Positions 1 to 13,734 are shown, counted from the stretch's first letter. The stretch: DNA of 64,000 nucleotides from Edaphochlamys debaryana (GCA_016858145.1 JAEHOE010000258.1:1-64000), one strand, 5' to 3'. Made by a program: numbers and translations. The notes: generated by a model not told the origin, from the sequence alone.

Positions 1-2
1 CC

Positions 3-1723
<1,721 letters not shown>

Positions 1724-2284
1724 GCCACCCACTGAACAGCCGCCGCCTAGCCGCACCGCCTGGCCGCCAGCGGCCCGCGCCGCACCCCGCGGCGGGGGCG
1801 CGCGGCGGGCTGCGCTCTCTGTAAGCGGGCGCAGGGCTGCGCTCTCGCCTGCGCTCACGACGGCTTTGCCCGAGGCTGCGGCGTTTGCGCCGCTAGCCTG
1901 GGGCGCCTGGGTCGCGAGCGGAGAGCCGGCCCGGCCTTGCCGGGGCGCGGTGCGGAACGGAGCGGCGGCGGCGGCTGCCAGTGGGATGGAGTGGCGGAGG
2001 GTGCAGGCCCAAGGCCGAGGGTTTAAGACTCGGCAGGGCGGGGCACCGGAGGCGGAGGAGTAGGATGGCCGAGCGCGCAGGCAACCGCGCGCGCCTTGCA
2101 CCCCGAAACCCCTGCTGTTTCCCTCTCGAAAGCGCAGTGCCTCTGCCCCCTTGCCTTCCCTTGCCCAGCTGTGGTGGCTTCCCCGCGTAGGGGAGTGACA
2201 CGCTGGCAAGGGCGAGGGGGCGGGAGGTGCGCGCAGCGAGGGGCAGCAGGGGCGGGGCGGCAAGGGCGGGCGGCGCCGCGCAGG

Positions 2285-2356
2285 CCGGGACAGCCCATGA
2301 ACATGACGGCCCCTGCCCTAACACATGGGGGCAGGGGTCTGAACCAGGGCGCCGGC
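2285..2356 (+). ncRNA. SECIS element in the thioredoxin reductase 3' UTR
   Basis: A hairpin carries the whole eukaryotic SECIS core. ATGA is at 2303-2306, paired across an internal loop with TGA at 2340-2342. Between them an 11-bp helix (GGCCCCTGCCC with GGGCAGGGGTC, one G-U pair) is capped by a loop containing the conserved AA at 2320-2321, thirteen bases after the ATGAs quartet. Below the quartet, GCCC pairs with GGGC and GCCGG with CCGGC to form helix I. It lies about 590 nt after the Sec TGA. It should recruit SBP2 and eEFSec for UGA decoding. A TGTAA at about 1818-1822 could be a poly(A) signal upstream of the element, so its presence in the mRNA needs confirming. Confidence 0.88.
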
Positions 2357-3550
2357 GGCTTGGCTAAAGCAAGGATGTAGGCGGGCCGGATCGGGGATAG
2401 CGTTTCTTACACCGAGGGAACTTGCATGGGATCGAGGGAACTTGCATGGGGCATACAAGGGATGGAGGCTAGGTGCGGTAGGGGGGAGGGAGCGAACTCC
2501 GCTGAGCCGTGCGGTTCAGTGCCAAGGAGCAGGTGCATGGGTGCATTCAGTCGTTAACGCCGCAGTCCCCGGCCGGGACTGGCATGCGCGGAGCTGGCTG
2601 GGCGCTGTGCTCGTGGCGGACTGGCATGCCGGGAGTGGTCAGAGCTTGGGTACCGAGCTCGGATCAGTCGGATCTCGGATGCCCTGCGCTACCTGGCTGG
2701 CTGGCGAGTCCGAAGGCCGTCAGTGCTGGGGGAGCTGCGAGGGCAGTCTGCCGCTGGGCCGCAGTGCGCTGGGCTGCTGTGCTATACATGTTGATGGCAT
2801 GGGCTGGTTAAAGCAGCTGTTTTGCACCTCAGCGCCACGGAATGTGAGCAATCATGCACGTGATTCACGCACACGTCTTCAATCGCCTGCCTTCCCAGTT
2901 TGCAAGGAGCCCCTTGACCGCATGCCCCGACCCTCGCGGCCACAGTCAAGGCCCCGCCCCCCCGGGCGCAGCGCACTGCGCACGCGCCTGGCGCCCCCCA
3001 CCATCACCCCCAGTTTCCCACGAGGATTCCCTCCTCGCCCCGACAGCGGCACACCAGGGCAGCCAGGCCCAGGCCTCAGCCAACCACACGGCCGTGCCCC
3101 CATCCGCACCCGGAGCAGCCCCCCCTGCATCCGCACGCTCAGCCCCGACCCAGAGCCCCACCGGGAGCGAGGCCCGCGAGCCGGTCGGCAGCCCATGCCA
3201 GAGCTAAAGCCGGCCGCTCCGTGCAGCCGCTCCCTCGCAGCGCCGGGCGCTCCGCTCCTGGGCGGAGAGAGTCGGGACGTCGTCCCAGGACGGGGAGTGG
3301 CCTCCTGCGAGCCGCCAACACCCCACCCACGGCTCCTCCCACGGCTCCGTGACGAGGGCGCGGGGGCCCCGTGGTCCCCCGAGAGAACTAGGCCTCGACC
3401 CAGCCACACCGAACTCCCCGCATATCCCCACCCGCACACGCACGCGCTCCGTGCTCTAGTCGGCCTCTCCACACCCGCGCCTGTGAGCGGCCTCTTCCCA
3501 CGCCGACACACCCACACACACAGCCCTGAACACACACACAGCCCCGGCCC
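2357..3550. other. Tail-to-tail intergenic region
   Basis: No gene is supported between the reductase UTR and the ribophorin stop. An 18-bp direct repeat (CGAGGGAACTTGCATGGG) occurs twice at 2413-2451. A polylinker-like string lies at 2649-2665. The long GC-driven open frames here lack ATG starts or family resemblance. Confidence 0.6.
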
Positions 3551-5997
3551 TTAGTCGGCCTTCTTGAGGCGCTGCGCCGACAGCGAGGACAGCAGCCAGT
3601 AGCCGCTGGCCGCCACGAAGCCGCCGCCCAGGCCGGCGAGGGGCAGCGTCTGGGGGTGGGTGGAGGGAGGAGGGGGGGGGGGGGGGTTGGACGCTGAGCG
3701 GGATTGCGTAGTGGGGGTGGAGGATGAGGTCGGTCTGACGGGACAGGTGGCGGCGGCGGCGAGGGACAGTTTGGCAGGTGTCGGCGCAGCTCTCGGCCTG
3801 GGTACGACCAGGGACGTCGCGCATTGCCCGCAGGTTCGCCCGGGCTGTTTCTTCCCCTCTGGAAACTGTTTGGACCCCCTGGAGCCCTCTGCACACCCTT
3901 ACCGCCTCGTGCAAGATGCTTGAAGACCCCACCAATGGCACCCCTTCCAAGCCCCCAGAACACCCCCCGATACCCCCGCCCCAGCCGGCTTCATGCCAAG
4001 CTGACGTTGCGCTGGTCACGCATACCCGCACCTTCGCCCCGCGCAAGCCGCTTGGAACCTGACGAAGAGCGCCTGTCCCAAACCCCCGCCCTCCCCCCTC
4101 GCACCCCCACCCCACCTGCGCCAGGTTGAGCTGCAGGAAGAAGACCAGGTAGAGCAGCAGCACGGCCGCCAGGCCGCAGTGGAACAGGAGGGCGGCCAGG
4201 GGGGCCACGGACCAGGCCTTGGGGGGGAGGGGGGGAGGGGGGCAGCGAGGTTGGGGCCTAGTATGGGCCAGGGCCATGCCAGGCGTGAGCACACGGTTGC
4301 CAGGTAGGAAGGGGGGTGAGGCGGTAGGGCAGCTCCGAAGGCCACTGCCCTTCCCCTCAGGAGCCCCTGCCAGACCGCTCCATGCCCCTGCCCCCCACTC
4401 CCTACCCCCGCACCAGCGCTCCCTGCCCCTCACCCCCAACCCCCACCCCGCCGCCTCCATAACTCCCTCCCCCTCCCCCCACCCCGCCCCCCATCCGCTC
4501 CCCACCTTGAAGTTGACCCCGGTGGCCGCCGGCACGTAGAGGACCACCGCCGCCAGGGGGACCAGGGCCAGGGCCGTGAAGAAGAGGGACACGCCGGCGG
4601 GGGGGCGCTTCTCGGGCAGGCGCTGGGGGGAGAGGGGGGGAGGGGGGTGTTTGAAGCGGAGCGGGAGAGCGCCCTTTCGACAGTGCGCGGGGTGGGGCGG
4701 GGGTTGGGGCGGAGGGTTGGTCCAGGCCAGGCTGACTTGAGGTCCGTGCTGGAGTGACCGCATGCGAAGGGTTCTCTGCCCTTGGCAGCAGGTTAGGTTC
4801 AGCATTTTCCACCCCTGCCGCTTCTCCTTCCTCCTTCTCCTCCCCTCCCCTTTCACCACCCTTTCCCCCCCTCCGGTGCCGCCTCCCGGCTCACGAAGAT
4901 GTGGTGGATCTCGGGCTTGGTGTTGGCGCGCGGCTGCAGGTGCGCGGTGCGCAGCGCGGCGGCGGGCTCGGGCGCGGAGGAGGCGGCGGAGAAGAGCAGC
5001 TCCGCAGTGCCCAGGGCGTAATCGAGGGCCTTGGGGGCGGTGGGGTCCCCCACCAGCACGTGCACCTCGTACTCGCCGGTCTGGGGGGGGAGGAGGCGAG
5101 GGGGGGGGGGGAGGAGGGGGGATGGGGAGGGGGCGATGGCGGAGGGGAGGAGGAGGAGGAAGGCGGGGCTGCAGTGGCCAGCGGTGCTGTTCCTGTCGGG
5201 TGTTTGGGCGAGGGACTGCGCCACGTGTGTAGTCCCGGGTAGCGTAACACGCCCAAGGCTTCCGGCATTGGGAAGGCCCCGAGCTGCGGCGCCCTCGCTG
5301 GCGACTGGGTGGCCCTCGCGCCGACGTGCCCCCGAGACGTGCCGCACACCCTTGCGCCCCCCCCCCAACCGTGGCCCCCCTGCACCCACCGCCTTGCCGA
5401 TCTGCTTCTCCACCACGGCAGCGCCCACGGTCGCCGTGTAGGTGCCCGACTTGAGCTTGGCGACCGCGTAGGCGGACACGCCAAACGACTTGCTCTTAAG
5501 CTGGACCATGACCTGCTGCGCCTTGAAGGCATCCCCACCCTTCGTCTTGACCGTCAGCGACACCTGCGCAACGCAAGCCTCGCGTTGGTCGCTGGCCAGA
5601 CCAGTCCGCTAAACACTGCGGGGCTTACGTCGAGCGCTCCGCCCTGCGGGACTTGCGGGTTGGACAGCACCGCCTTGGGGTACGTCCCCGTAAGCGTCGA
5701 GACGGTGAAGCCCTCAGCATCCTTCAGCGTGACTGTAACCTCGCCCAGCTCGAGCTCCGTCACGCTGCACAAACAGGCGCAAAATGTCACTCGGCGCGAC
5801 ACCCGGAGCCCCGACCCACCAAACCAACTTACACAGCAGTATCAGCAGCATCTTGTGCTGATACCTGCACACCATAAGGACCACCAGCGCCTCAGAGCCA
5901 GCTGCGACATGATCACCCCGGCGATCTGCAAGCTGCTCACCGAGAAGATAGCTGCCTGCACCAGCAGAGCCGCGAGGGCCCATCGAAGCACGGCCAT
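3551..5997 (-). CDS. RPN2: Ribophorin II / Swp1 subunit of oligosaccharyltransferase
   Basis: This is an ER membrane subunit of the oligosaccharyltransferase that N-glycosylates nascent proteins. Eight exons join in phase: 5941-5997, 5833-5864 (a 32-nt microexon), 5629-5764, 5390-5563, 4895-5080, 4506-4622, 4116-4217 and 3551-3649, giving 300 aa. It starts with a signal peptide (MAVLRWALAALLVQAAIFS). Lumenal beta-rich sequence follows, then PEIHHIFRLPEKRPP, typical of the family before the membrane part. Three hydrophobic segments follow (from SLFFTALALV, LLFHCGLAAV and GGGFVAASGYW). The protein ends KKAD, a dilysine ER-retrieval signal. Its length matches yeast Swp1 rather than plant or animal ribophorin II of 600-700 aa. 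A G/C-run motif sits near two acceptors. Confidence 0.9.
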
Positions 5998-7234
5998 GGT
6001 AAGCTCCCTATGCGAGCTCCCTAAGTCTGCGACACGTAGCCTCAATGGTCCAGCTAAACGATAGTTCTATACACTAGAGTCAGCGGGTCGGCCCGCGATA
6101 TACTGTTAGACGCCGAGTCGCGTGTGCGTGTTGGGAGTCGGGCGACGCGGGCGCACCGTAGTACACAGGCTCGGCACGTACCCTCGGGAGCCCGCCTGCT
6201 GCACCTCGATTGCAGAGCTGACGTGCGCTGCGCTGTCTGAGTGTGTGTGTTTTGGGGAAATGGGCGCGAGGGTCTAATCGGATCGGAGGCCCTGCTTACA
6301 CCTCCTCCATCGTGACACGAGCAGCCAGTCCAGAGCAGTCCCCGCGCCCCGCCCTGCCCCACAGGACATGGCACATCGCTTTCAGGGCGGGTCAGGGCCA
6401 GCCTGGTCGTAACCGCGCAAAAGAAGGAGGCCGCCGCAGTACCCGGCATGTACCCGGGCCCCGGACGCAGTCCCGGCCCGCACCTCGTGTCCACGCAGGC
6501 CCCGCGCGGGCTGCGCCCCGCCCTGCCCCACAGAACACGGCATGTCGGTGTTGGGCGGGTCAGGGCTGGTTTGGGGACTCAGGGACGGCCGGGACAGAGC
6601 ACAGGGCCGGACGGGGGCGCAGGGACGGCAGGGAACAGGGACAGGCACAGGGGCGCAGCGGCGGCCGGGACATGGACGGGCCAACGTAACCGACAGGGGC
6701 AGGACGGGGACCAAATGCTCCAGAGGGAAAGCCCCCAATGCGCATTCTTACTTGACGCGCTTCTCTTGCCGGCTTCCAAGCACCATGTACTACAACCGTT
6801 TCCTGCTACACGGCGGATCCCGGGCGTTGCTGAGCCCCGACCTCGGCGCTTAGTTCTCCCGGCTGGCATGGCCGCGCCCCCAGCAGCCAGCGGTCACGCC
6901 CCCATCCCCACCCTCACGTCAGGCCTGGCGGCGGCGCCAAGCGGCGTGGCGGCGCTGAGAGCTGAGCCAAACGCAGGCCGAGGCCAGCTGGTGCGGGGCC
7001 GCCAGGCAGCAAGCACGAAGGGGCTGCTACAAGGCCTGCGGGCGCCACCGCCGCCGAAAGAAGGGTGCCACCGAAGCGTGAAGCCCACAGCGCACAGGGA
7101 GAATACCCTTGCCAGAGACCACCATGTCATGCCGTCTCGCCTGGAAGCGCCTACATACGACGAAAGCCTATGCTAGTAGTGCTACTAGTTGTGCTGAACG
7201 TTGGCTGCCAAGACGCTGCACATGAGTTCGTTCA
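5998..7234. other. Upstream region of ribophorin II, no gene recognised
   Basis: No convincing gene. A roughly 160-bp spaced imperfect repeat is visible: GCCCCGCCCTGCCCCACAG followed by ACATGGCA-like sequence and GGGCGGGTCAGGGC near 6345-6400 and again near 6510-6565. Open frames here look like products of base composition. Confidence 0.5.
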
Positions 7235-7246
7235 TGAATGCAACAC

Positions 7247-7973
7247 GGGGGGGGTAGGAATGATGTAGAAGTACCCCATGCTTCCTTTGGAAAGAGCTTG
7301 GCCACAGGAGCCTCAATCCGCTTTCAAAATTACAATCGAGGTTGTTATAGCAAAGATCCAGGCCCTCAAAGTTCAGGGTGGGTGGGTGGGTCGGGGGGTC
7401 CGGGAACTTTCGTCAAGGGGGGCCCAGGAACTTTCGTCACGGCGGACAGGACCCCTTCCGTCGGCTCCTGCGCTCTTCCAAGGGCCCAAAAGGCGTCGAT
7501 CGACAAGGTCTGAACTCTGGGTATGCCTGAGCACCACGTTCAGCGGTCGGGAGGTGGGTCCAGGCCGGGCATGACCCGACATGTCGGCATGCCAGCGTTG
7601 CAGAACACGTGGGGGACCATCCCCACCGCCTCCTATTGTGTCACTTGTGTGACACACAGCCACTTTGTCACACAAGCAGTCAGAAGCACTATGCGCTACG
7701 GTGGTAGGTTCGGCAGGAACCTCTTTGTGGGTCGATGGACGCGTCCATGGTCAATGGACAGACGCCAAGTCTGGCCTTCGCCCCAAGACGGCTTGCAACG
7801 CATTAGCACACGTGAAGTGCAGTGCGAAGATGCAGAAATGAAAGAAGTTGCCGTACGTTTCTCGCATGTGCAGTGCTGCCGTACGCCGTACGGCATGGGT
7901 GGGTGGGTGGGTCAGGGGGGCCAAAAACTTTTGCGGCATGGGGTGCAAAATTTTTGTCCCTACCCCCCCCCCC
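7247..7973. mobile_element. Degenerate DNA-transposon-like element with 12-bp target duplication
   Basis: A segment of about 727 bp begins G-run-GTAGGA and ends GTCCCTACC-C-run, that is, inverted ends. Within the ends ACCCCATGC recurs in inverted orientation at exactly the same distance from each end: 13 bases after GTAGGA on the left and after GTAGGG on the right. The element is flanked by the direct repeat TGAATGCAACAC at 7235-7246 and 7974-7985. No transposase frame is visible, so it would be non-autonomous. The superfamily cannot be named, because a 12-bp target duplication is unusual. Confidence 0.55.
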
Positions 7974-8116
7974 TGAATGCAACACCCGGCTGCTGCCGAG
8001 ATCAGCGGGATCCGAAGTTCATCCGGGCTGGCACCTGCTCTCATCATCCGTGGCGGTCAGGGAGGCCGACTGACTCCATCCCGCCTCCCTCGTCATGCCT
8101 CATGCCCCCGCTTTAG

Positions 8117-10185
8117 CTAGCAGTTCGTGGGCGTGAAGTCGAATACGACCTCCGCTGGGAAAGGGTCGATGCAGTCGGTGAGCGTCTGCCAGTACATGGT
8201 CTGGCCTGCGGTGGTGGGGATGGTGGGAACACCATCAGGGCCAGCCGTGGGAACACCAATGGGGGCCACCGAGGCTTCGTGCCGACGTGGCACGCCCGAA
8301 GGTGGACGCCCGCCCCTCCCCACGCCCCCCTACGGTACTTGATCGCCCCGGGGTAGGTCGCACCTTGCAGCGTCGGGGCGCACGTCTCGCCAGACAGCGA
8401 CCGAATCTTGGCAATGGCTTCGGCTTTCCTGGATTGGGGGAGCGTGCGTGGAGGCAGGCCGGGGCGAGGCGTCGACGCGGGCACGAGAAGCGACAGAGGC
8501 TCCAGGCACGGGGCGGGGATGGCTGGGATGCAGCAGTGCCCGCACCCCGCAGGCGGGCCCCACACGGCTGAGGGGCTGGGCGGTTGCTCGCTGGCCCTCT
8601 GAAGTGACAGGGCCCCACGAAGCCGCATGCAAGTGGCTTATCACCCGCCCTTCGTCCTCCCGCCGTCTCGCTCTCACCCAGCCACTCACCCCTCAATCAA
8701 TTCCGTCGTCGCAGCGTCGGCATCCTCAGCTGACTTGTACACAACGCAGACCTGCCGGGCGCCATGCATGGAGAGCGAGGAAGTAAAGCTACACGGGAGG
8801 CTACTTGGAGTGGATCCGAGGGTTCATTCGCAACTTTGCACTCGAGGGAGACTGAGGATGGCACAGCACAACGCGCACACGTACCGTGAACTGGAGTACA
8901 CAGGGGTTTCGTTGCCACATGCAAAGGGAGGGACAGACGGGTCAGCGGCATGGACGCAAAGCGAGAGCGGGACGGCGACGAAGCGCTATCCCCGCCGCCT
9001 AGCCAGCCCCGCCCCTAGCCCTAGTGCTGATATCTTCCGCCCGAAAACCCCCCCTGCGCAGCCCAAAATCTTCTAGCCATGGAGCCAGAACACCCCCCCT
9101 GGGAGGCCCAGATCCTTCTGGCTGGGTAGGGAGGGACGTGCGGGGCTGGTCCAAATGTTCTCCTCCGGGAGGGCTTTCCTGCCCTCAGCACGCGCAGCAG
9201 ATGCTAGGCCGCGTCGCCCTCTCGGTCCCACCCTGGCCCCTCGCGCCCCAAATCTCAGAAGGGTGGAGCCAGAACACCCCCACGCCGAGGCCCGAATCCT
9301 TCTGGCTCATAGCCAGAAGGCCCCTGCTGATGGGCTTCGAAAACCACTTCTGTGTGGCTGGCGCCCGATGCTTGCCTTGTTGCCGTCACACGTCATGTTC
9401 TGGTTGGACGCCTTGGGGCCTTGAACGTACTTCCCGACCTGCTTGAAGACCTGCGTTGCACAGGCGCAGTTGGGAGCGTTGAGTGGCTCGGAGAGCAGCG
9501 GCGGCAGCAGCAGCGCGGAAAGCCGCAGCGGTGGCGGTGGCGGCGGCAGCGCCGCTCGGGGCGTGGCGGCCTGGCGGGGCCGCCTCGCTCCAAGCACCCC
9601 AGCCAGCCAATCGAAAGCCCATCGCGAGCCACTCACCATGCTTGTGAGGGTCTTGGTGAAGAGACAGTTCACCGTAGAGTCGAGCCACCGAACGTTCTAA
9701 AGGCCGGTGGCAGAGAGGTCCCAAGCTCAGTAGCAGGGGTGGGCGGGGCGCAGGGTGGAGAGTGCGTGGGCAAGCTGCGGATAGGGCTGCCGGTGTTCGC
9801 CTTACCCCAGGACCGGTAGTGAAGTACTGGTAGCAGACACCGCAGGGGGTCTTTGCCGCCGAGGAAGCGCACCTGGGGGCGGGCACGGGGGCAGCGAGGG
9901 GGCGGGGCAGCGGGGGTGTATGTGGCGAGCCTGCTGCTGGGGGCACTGGTGTGTGACACCGTGGGCCAAAACCAACGGCCCTCGAGTGGACGAGATGCTG
10001 CCAGCACAGCTGCATGCGCTGTCAGCTGCTAGCCACCAGGCCAACACCTGGGAAGACCCGCCGTCTGTGCTCAGGTCGACTCAGGTTGGGGCGGGGTTCG
10101 CTCGCAGCAATTGCCGCACTCACACGAAGGCCAGTAGGATAGTTGGAATGACAACAGGTAGTTGCCGCATCTTGAGACTCGTCAT
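8117..10185 (-). CDS. Small secreted cysteine-containing protein, unknown function
   Basis: I do not recognise a family. Seven exons join in phase: 10124-10185, 9806-9872, 9637-9696, 9376-9486, 8690-8751, 8334-8428 and 8117-8205, giving 181 aa. The N-terminus MTSLKMRQLPVVIPTILLAF is a probable signal peptide, and a second Met lies five residues in. The mature part has about nine cysteines: CGVC early, then VNC, NCAC, MTC and VCVVYK, and later ones in ETCAP, TDCID and the last residue before the stop (TPTNC). Such spacing suggests disulfides in an extracellular or endomembrane protein. The donor after exon 4 is GCAAGC, a GC-AG intron. Intron 4 (8752-9375) contains a roughly 70-bp sequence repeated at about 9050-9125 and 9245-9315. 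The gene model is inferred and uncorroborated. Confidence 0.68.
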
Positions 10186-11449
10186 TCTCGTTGCTCGAGT
10201 GCCCTGTTGAGCACGAAGGCGCGAAATGCACCTTTGTGTGACCAGCCCAGCCGGCATTCAAGCGGGCCCACTGAGCTCATAGGCCCACGGCAACACGCAG
10301 CCCCGAGCGAGGCAGTATCGGTGTAGCTAGGGCTAGCCTGGTGGACAGAGTATGGCGCGCGCCGGCCGCACCCTCTGTATGGATGGCCGACGTCGCCCGG
10401 CAAATGGCCCAAATGGCTGTGTGAGCGCTGCTGGTGGGCGCTCAATTTATATGCTGTAGTTACTGGGCCCTGCCGTGCAACTTATGGGCGCGGCCGTGGA
10501 CGGAGTCGATGCCATCGACGTGGGCTGGGGTAGCGGTTGGCGCAGCAGCGGAACGGCCGCGATGGGCCGCGAGAACCTGCGAGCGGCTGCGCAGTGTACC
10601 CAATGTGTACAATGTGTTGTAGCATTTTGTTGTGCGGGTTGGACCCGTGGTCGGGTGACGCGGACCGTGCGCCGGGCGTCGACACGCTGACGGGCGCCGA
10701 ACGGCCGAATGCAGTTGTGCTCCTGCTGACGGCTCCTGGTGGCACACACAGCAGCCTTGTGCTCGGGAGTGCGCGGGGTGTTGACGGGCCTGGTGTGACC
10801 AAACGGTTGGCTCGGCCGCTTCGCTGGTGGGAGGCGGGGGAGGGTGGTGAAAGGGCTGGGCTGGGGGGTGGGAAGGAAGTGGGGCGGGGCCTGGAGCGGC
10901 TGAGGCTGTGGGTGCCGAGGGAGTAATAAAGGTCGAATGGGGCGTCCGCGTTCCGGAATGGGGGGCCGCAGGGGCTGCTGAGCGGACGGAGGTGGGCGGG
11001 GGGGAATTGCGCGGAGGTCCCTGTCACTGGCGACCGGCGGGGGCCTGGGCGAAACCGCCAACCGAACCCTACTCCCCTTCCCCATAGCATGGGCATGGGC
11101 ATGGGGGGTGGTGCACATGTGAGAGGAGTGTGTTGACGGGGGGGAACAGCGGGCGAGGGCCGGGGTCAAGCGCGGCTCGTCCGTGCTCGCTGTTGGCGGT
11201 CGGCCGACCCAGGGGACCGCGAGGTCACCGCAGGCTCACCCTGGAATGTGAAATGCTACTAATAGTGTTTACTTGCACTTTACACAGCCAAGTGGGGCCG
11301 GGGCGCAAAGTTGAGCGACCGCATCTGCGCCGGGTTACTTTCCCGAGCAGCGTGCCTTTGCACTCATAAACAGTTGCCGCAGCATCAGACTTACACAAGC
11401 TTTACGGCGTAACTCACAGCTGCAACAAAGGCCGTCTAGGTGCAACACA
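10186..11449. promoter_or_regulatory. Divergent intergenic region (secreted protein / NIFK-like)
   Basis: The starts at 10185 (-) and 11450 (+) face away from each other, so this 1.26 kb must hold both promoters. No gene in it is convincing. No sharp core-promoter motif could be assigned; an ATTTATATGC stretch near 10443-10452 is AT-rich relative to its surroundings. Confidence 0.4.
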
Positions 11450-13734
11450 ATGGCCCCCGCAAAAGCCAAGCGGAAAGAGGAGTCGGAGGATGCTGGGCCG
11501 TCGGGGAGAGAGCAAGATGGAAATGCTCAGGCGCGGGTACTATACCTAGGGTGAGCAGCGGTGCGACATCTCGGCGGCGGCGGCCTGCGCATGTGCTGAG
11601 CGCTTCTCGTGTGTATGTAGGCACCTACCGCACGGTTTCTATGAGAAGGAGATGCTCGGTAGGTGTGGACATGGCGGGGCCGTGGCGGTCGGGGCGAGTG
11701 GGGTTGTTTGCCGTCTCTCGCCCTCTCAGAGGGGTCCCGCCGGCAGCCTGTTTCGAGTGATGGCGCCGGCCAGTGGAATCAGTTTGCGGGCGCTCGCCAA
11801 GTGGCACCTTGGGGGGGGGGGGTTGAGGCAGGGGTCGACGGGGGGCGGGTGAGGGGGGCTCTGTCCCCCAAACCCACGGCCCGACCAGACCCTGCGCCGC
11901 TGAGCGAAGGCAGGGCTTCCAACCCTCGGCGGCGCCGCCGTTGACTGGGGCGGGGCCTGGCGCTCGCCCCTCCCGTGCGCCCTCGAGCGGCTGTGCGCCG
12001 GCCACGTGGGGGGCAGTGCGGACGCTGCCACCTGTCGGGGGGGCCGAGGGGTGGCGGGTCGCGGCACGGGGCAACCGGACGGAGCCCCGCGCCGCAGCCC
12101 TGCGCCGGCCGCCTGCCCCCGCGCCGCCCCGACCCCCCCCTCCGCGGCATGGGCATGCGCAACGGCACCAGGTCCCCTGCAGCCCCCTCCGCGGCACCGG
12201 CACCTGCACCGGGTCCCCAGCGCCGGCTGGGGGTCTCCTGCAGCCGCAGGCTCGCGCGGGCCGGGCGGGCGGGTTGCAGAGGCACGCAGCCCTCCCTGCT
12301 ACCAAAGATAGAGCGCTCCACCGCTACCCAAGATCGAGCCTCCCGTGCCAAGCCCCAGCCTTCTCTCGCCCTCCAAACCCCGTCCCAACCCCCGCCCCAA
12401 CCCCGCTTCCTCCCTGCTCCCCCCCTCACCCCCTCACCCCCAGGCTACTTCTCCCAGTTCGGCAAGGTCACCCGCGTGCGCCTGTCCCGCTCCAAGCGCA
12501 CCGGCAAGGCCCGGGGCTACGCCTTCGTGGAGTTCATGCACCCAGAGGTGGGGGGGGAGGGGGAGGAGGAGGGGGACTGCGCGGAGGGCCCTGTCCCCGG
12601 CAACCGGAGGGAGGAGGCTGGGGGAGGGCCCCCGCGACGGGGCCCCCGGCTCGCCCGGCCCCCTTGACCTCTTCCTCATCCGCGCCTTCCTCTCCCTGCC
12701 CTTGCTGCTGACGCCTTCTCCCCCACCCGCCCTTTCCTCACCCCTCACCCCTCACCCCTCACCCCCAGGTCGCCTCCGTTGCCGCCGAGGCCATGGACGG
12801 CTACTTCCTGTTCAAGCAGCGCCTCAGCGTCAAGCTGCTGCCGCCGGCCAAGGTGGGGGGGGAAGCGATACGGGGAGGGGGGCGGGCATCGGGGAGAAGG
12901 TTCTCGGGCAGGCGGAGAGGGAAGCGGGGAGACGGAGCGAGGTGGTGCCGCACGAGCGTGGGGCCGCTTTGTGCTGCCCGAGGGGGGTTACGCAGGAGCA
13001 GCGGCAGGGGCCTTCGCAGTTCCCTGGAGAGCGCAGCTGATGGGGCAGGGGCAGCGCCCACAGACGGAGGCCGGGAGGGGCCAAGGGGGAGCAGGCTGGG
13101 GAGCCGGCCGGCCTCGGCGGCAGCGAGGGCGGGGGCGCGCTGACGGCCGAAGACGGCGGCTTGGCTGAGCGAATGCGGTGTCCAGGGTGGGCGCGGGCGG
13201 GGCATGACCGGGCGGACTAACCCACCCACCAACCCTCCCCGCCCGCCCCCAGGTGCACCCGCTGCTCTTCAACGGCGCCAACCGCAAGTTCAAGGTCATC
13301 CCTTGGCGCAAGGTGTGTGTCTAGTGACACCCAAGGGTATCGGTGGTGTGTTTGGGGGGGGGGAGGGGAGGCCAGGGGCGCGGGGCGGAGCCACGGGGTA
13401 CCGGGGGCGTGCCGGCGCTGTTGGGTCGCTTGCCCCCTACCCGTCCGCACCCCTCCACCCACGCCCCTCCCTCCACCACCACCAGCCCCTCTCCACCACC
13501 CCGCTCCCTCCCAACCCCAACCCCAACCCCAATCCCCCCATTCCCCCCCCCCCAAAGGTGGAGCGCGGCCGCCACGACCGCGAGCGCTCCCCCGCGGAGC
13601 ACGCCGCCCGCATCGCCAAGCTCATCCGCAGGGACAAGGCCCGCGCGGCGCGCATCGCCGAGGCGGGCCTGGAGTACGAGTACGACAGCCTGCGGGCGCC
13701 GGTCAAGCCGCTCAAGGTTACGTTTGATGACTAA
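11450..13734 (+). CDS. NIFK/Nop15-like nucleolar RRM protein
   Basis: This is an RNA-binding protein of the MKI67-FHA-interacting phosphoprotein / Nop15 family, which acts in nucleolar pre-60S ribosome assembly and pre-rRNA processing. Six exons, 11450-11550, 11621-11658, 12444-12547, 12769-12852, 13253-13312 and 13558-13734, give 187 aa. A short lysine-rich start ([11 protein letters not shown]) precedes one RRM. RNP2 is VLYLGHLP and RNP1 is [10 protein letters not shown], with [21 protein letters not shown] between them. The rest of the RRM is [21 protein letters not shown] basic tail follows ([15 protein letters not shown]), then a charged helix rich in Arg, Ala and Glu ending VTFDD. The order [15 protein letters not shown] after RNP2 is characteristic of this family rather than of generic RRMs. 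Confidence 0.9.

Noticed and set aside
2442..3554. 370-codon forward open frame
   Set aside because: Begins at TTG, has no recognisable domain, and is an expected by-product of very high GC.
13504..13534. CCCCAA tandem array resembling telomeric repeats
   Set aside because: Short, inside a NIFK-like intron, and not the TTTAGGG-type repeat expected in green algae; read as polypyrimidine-tract variation.
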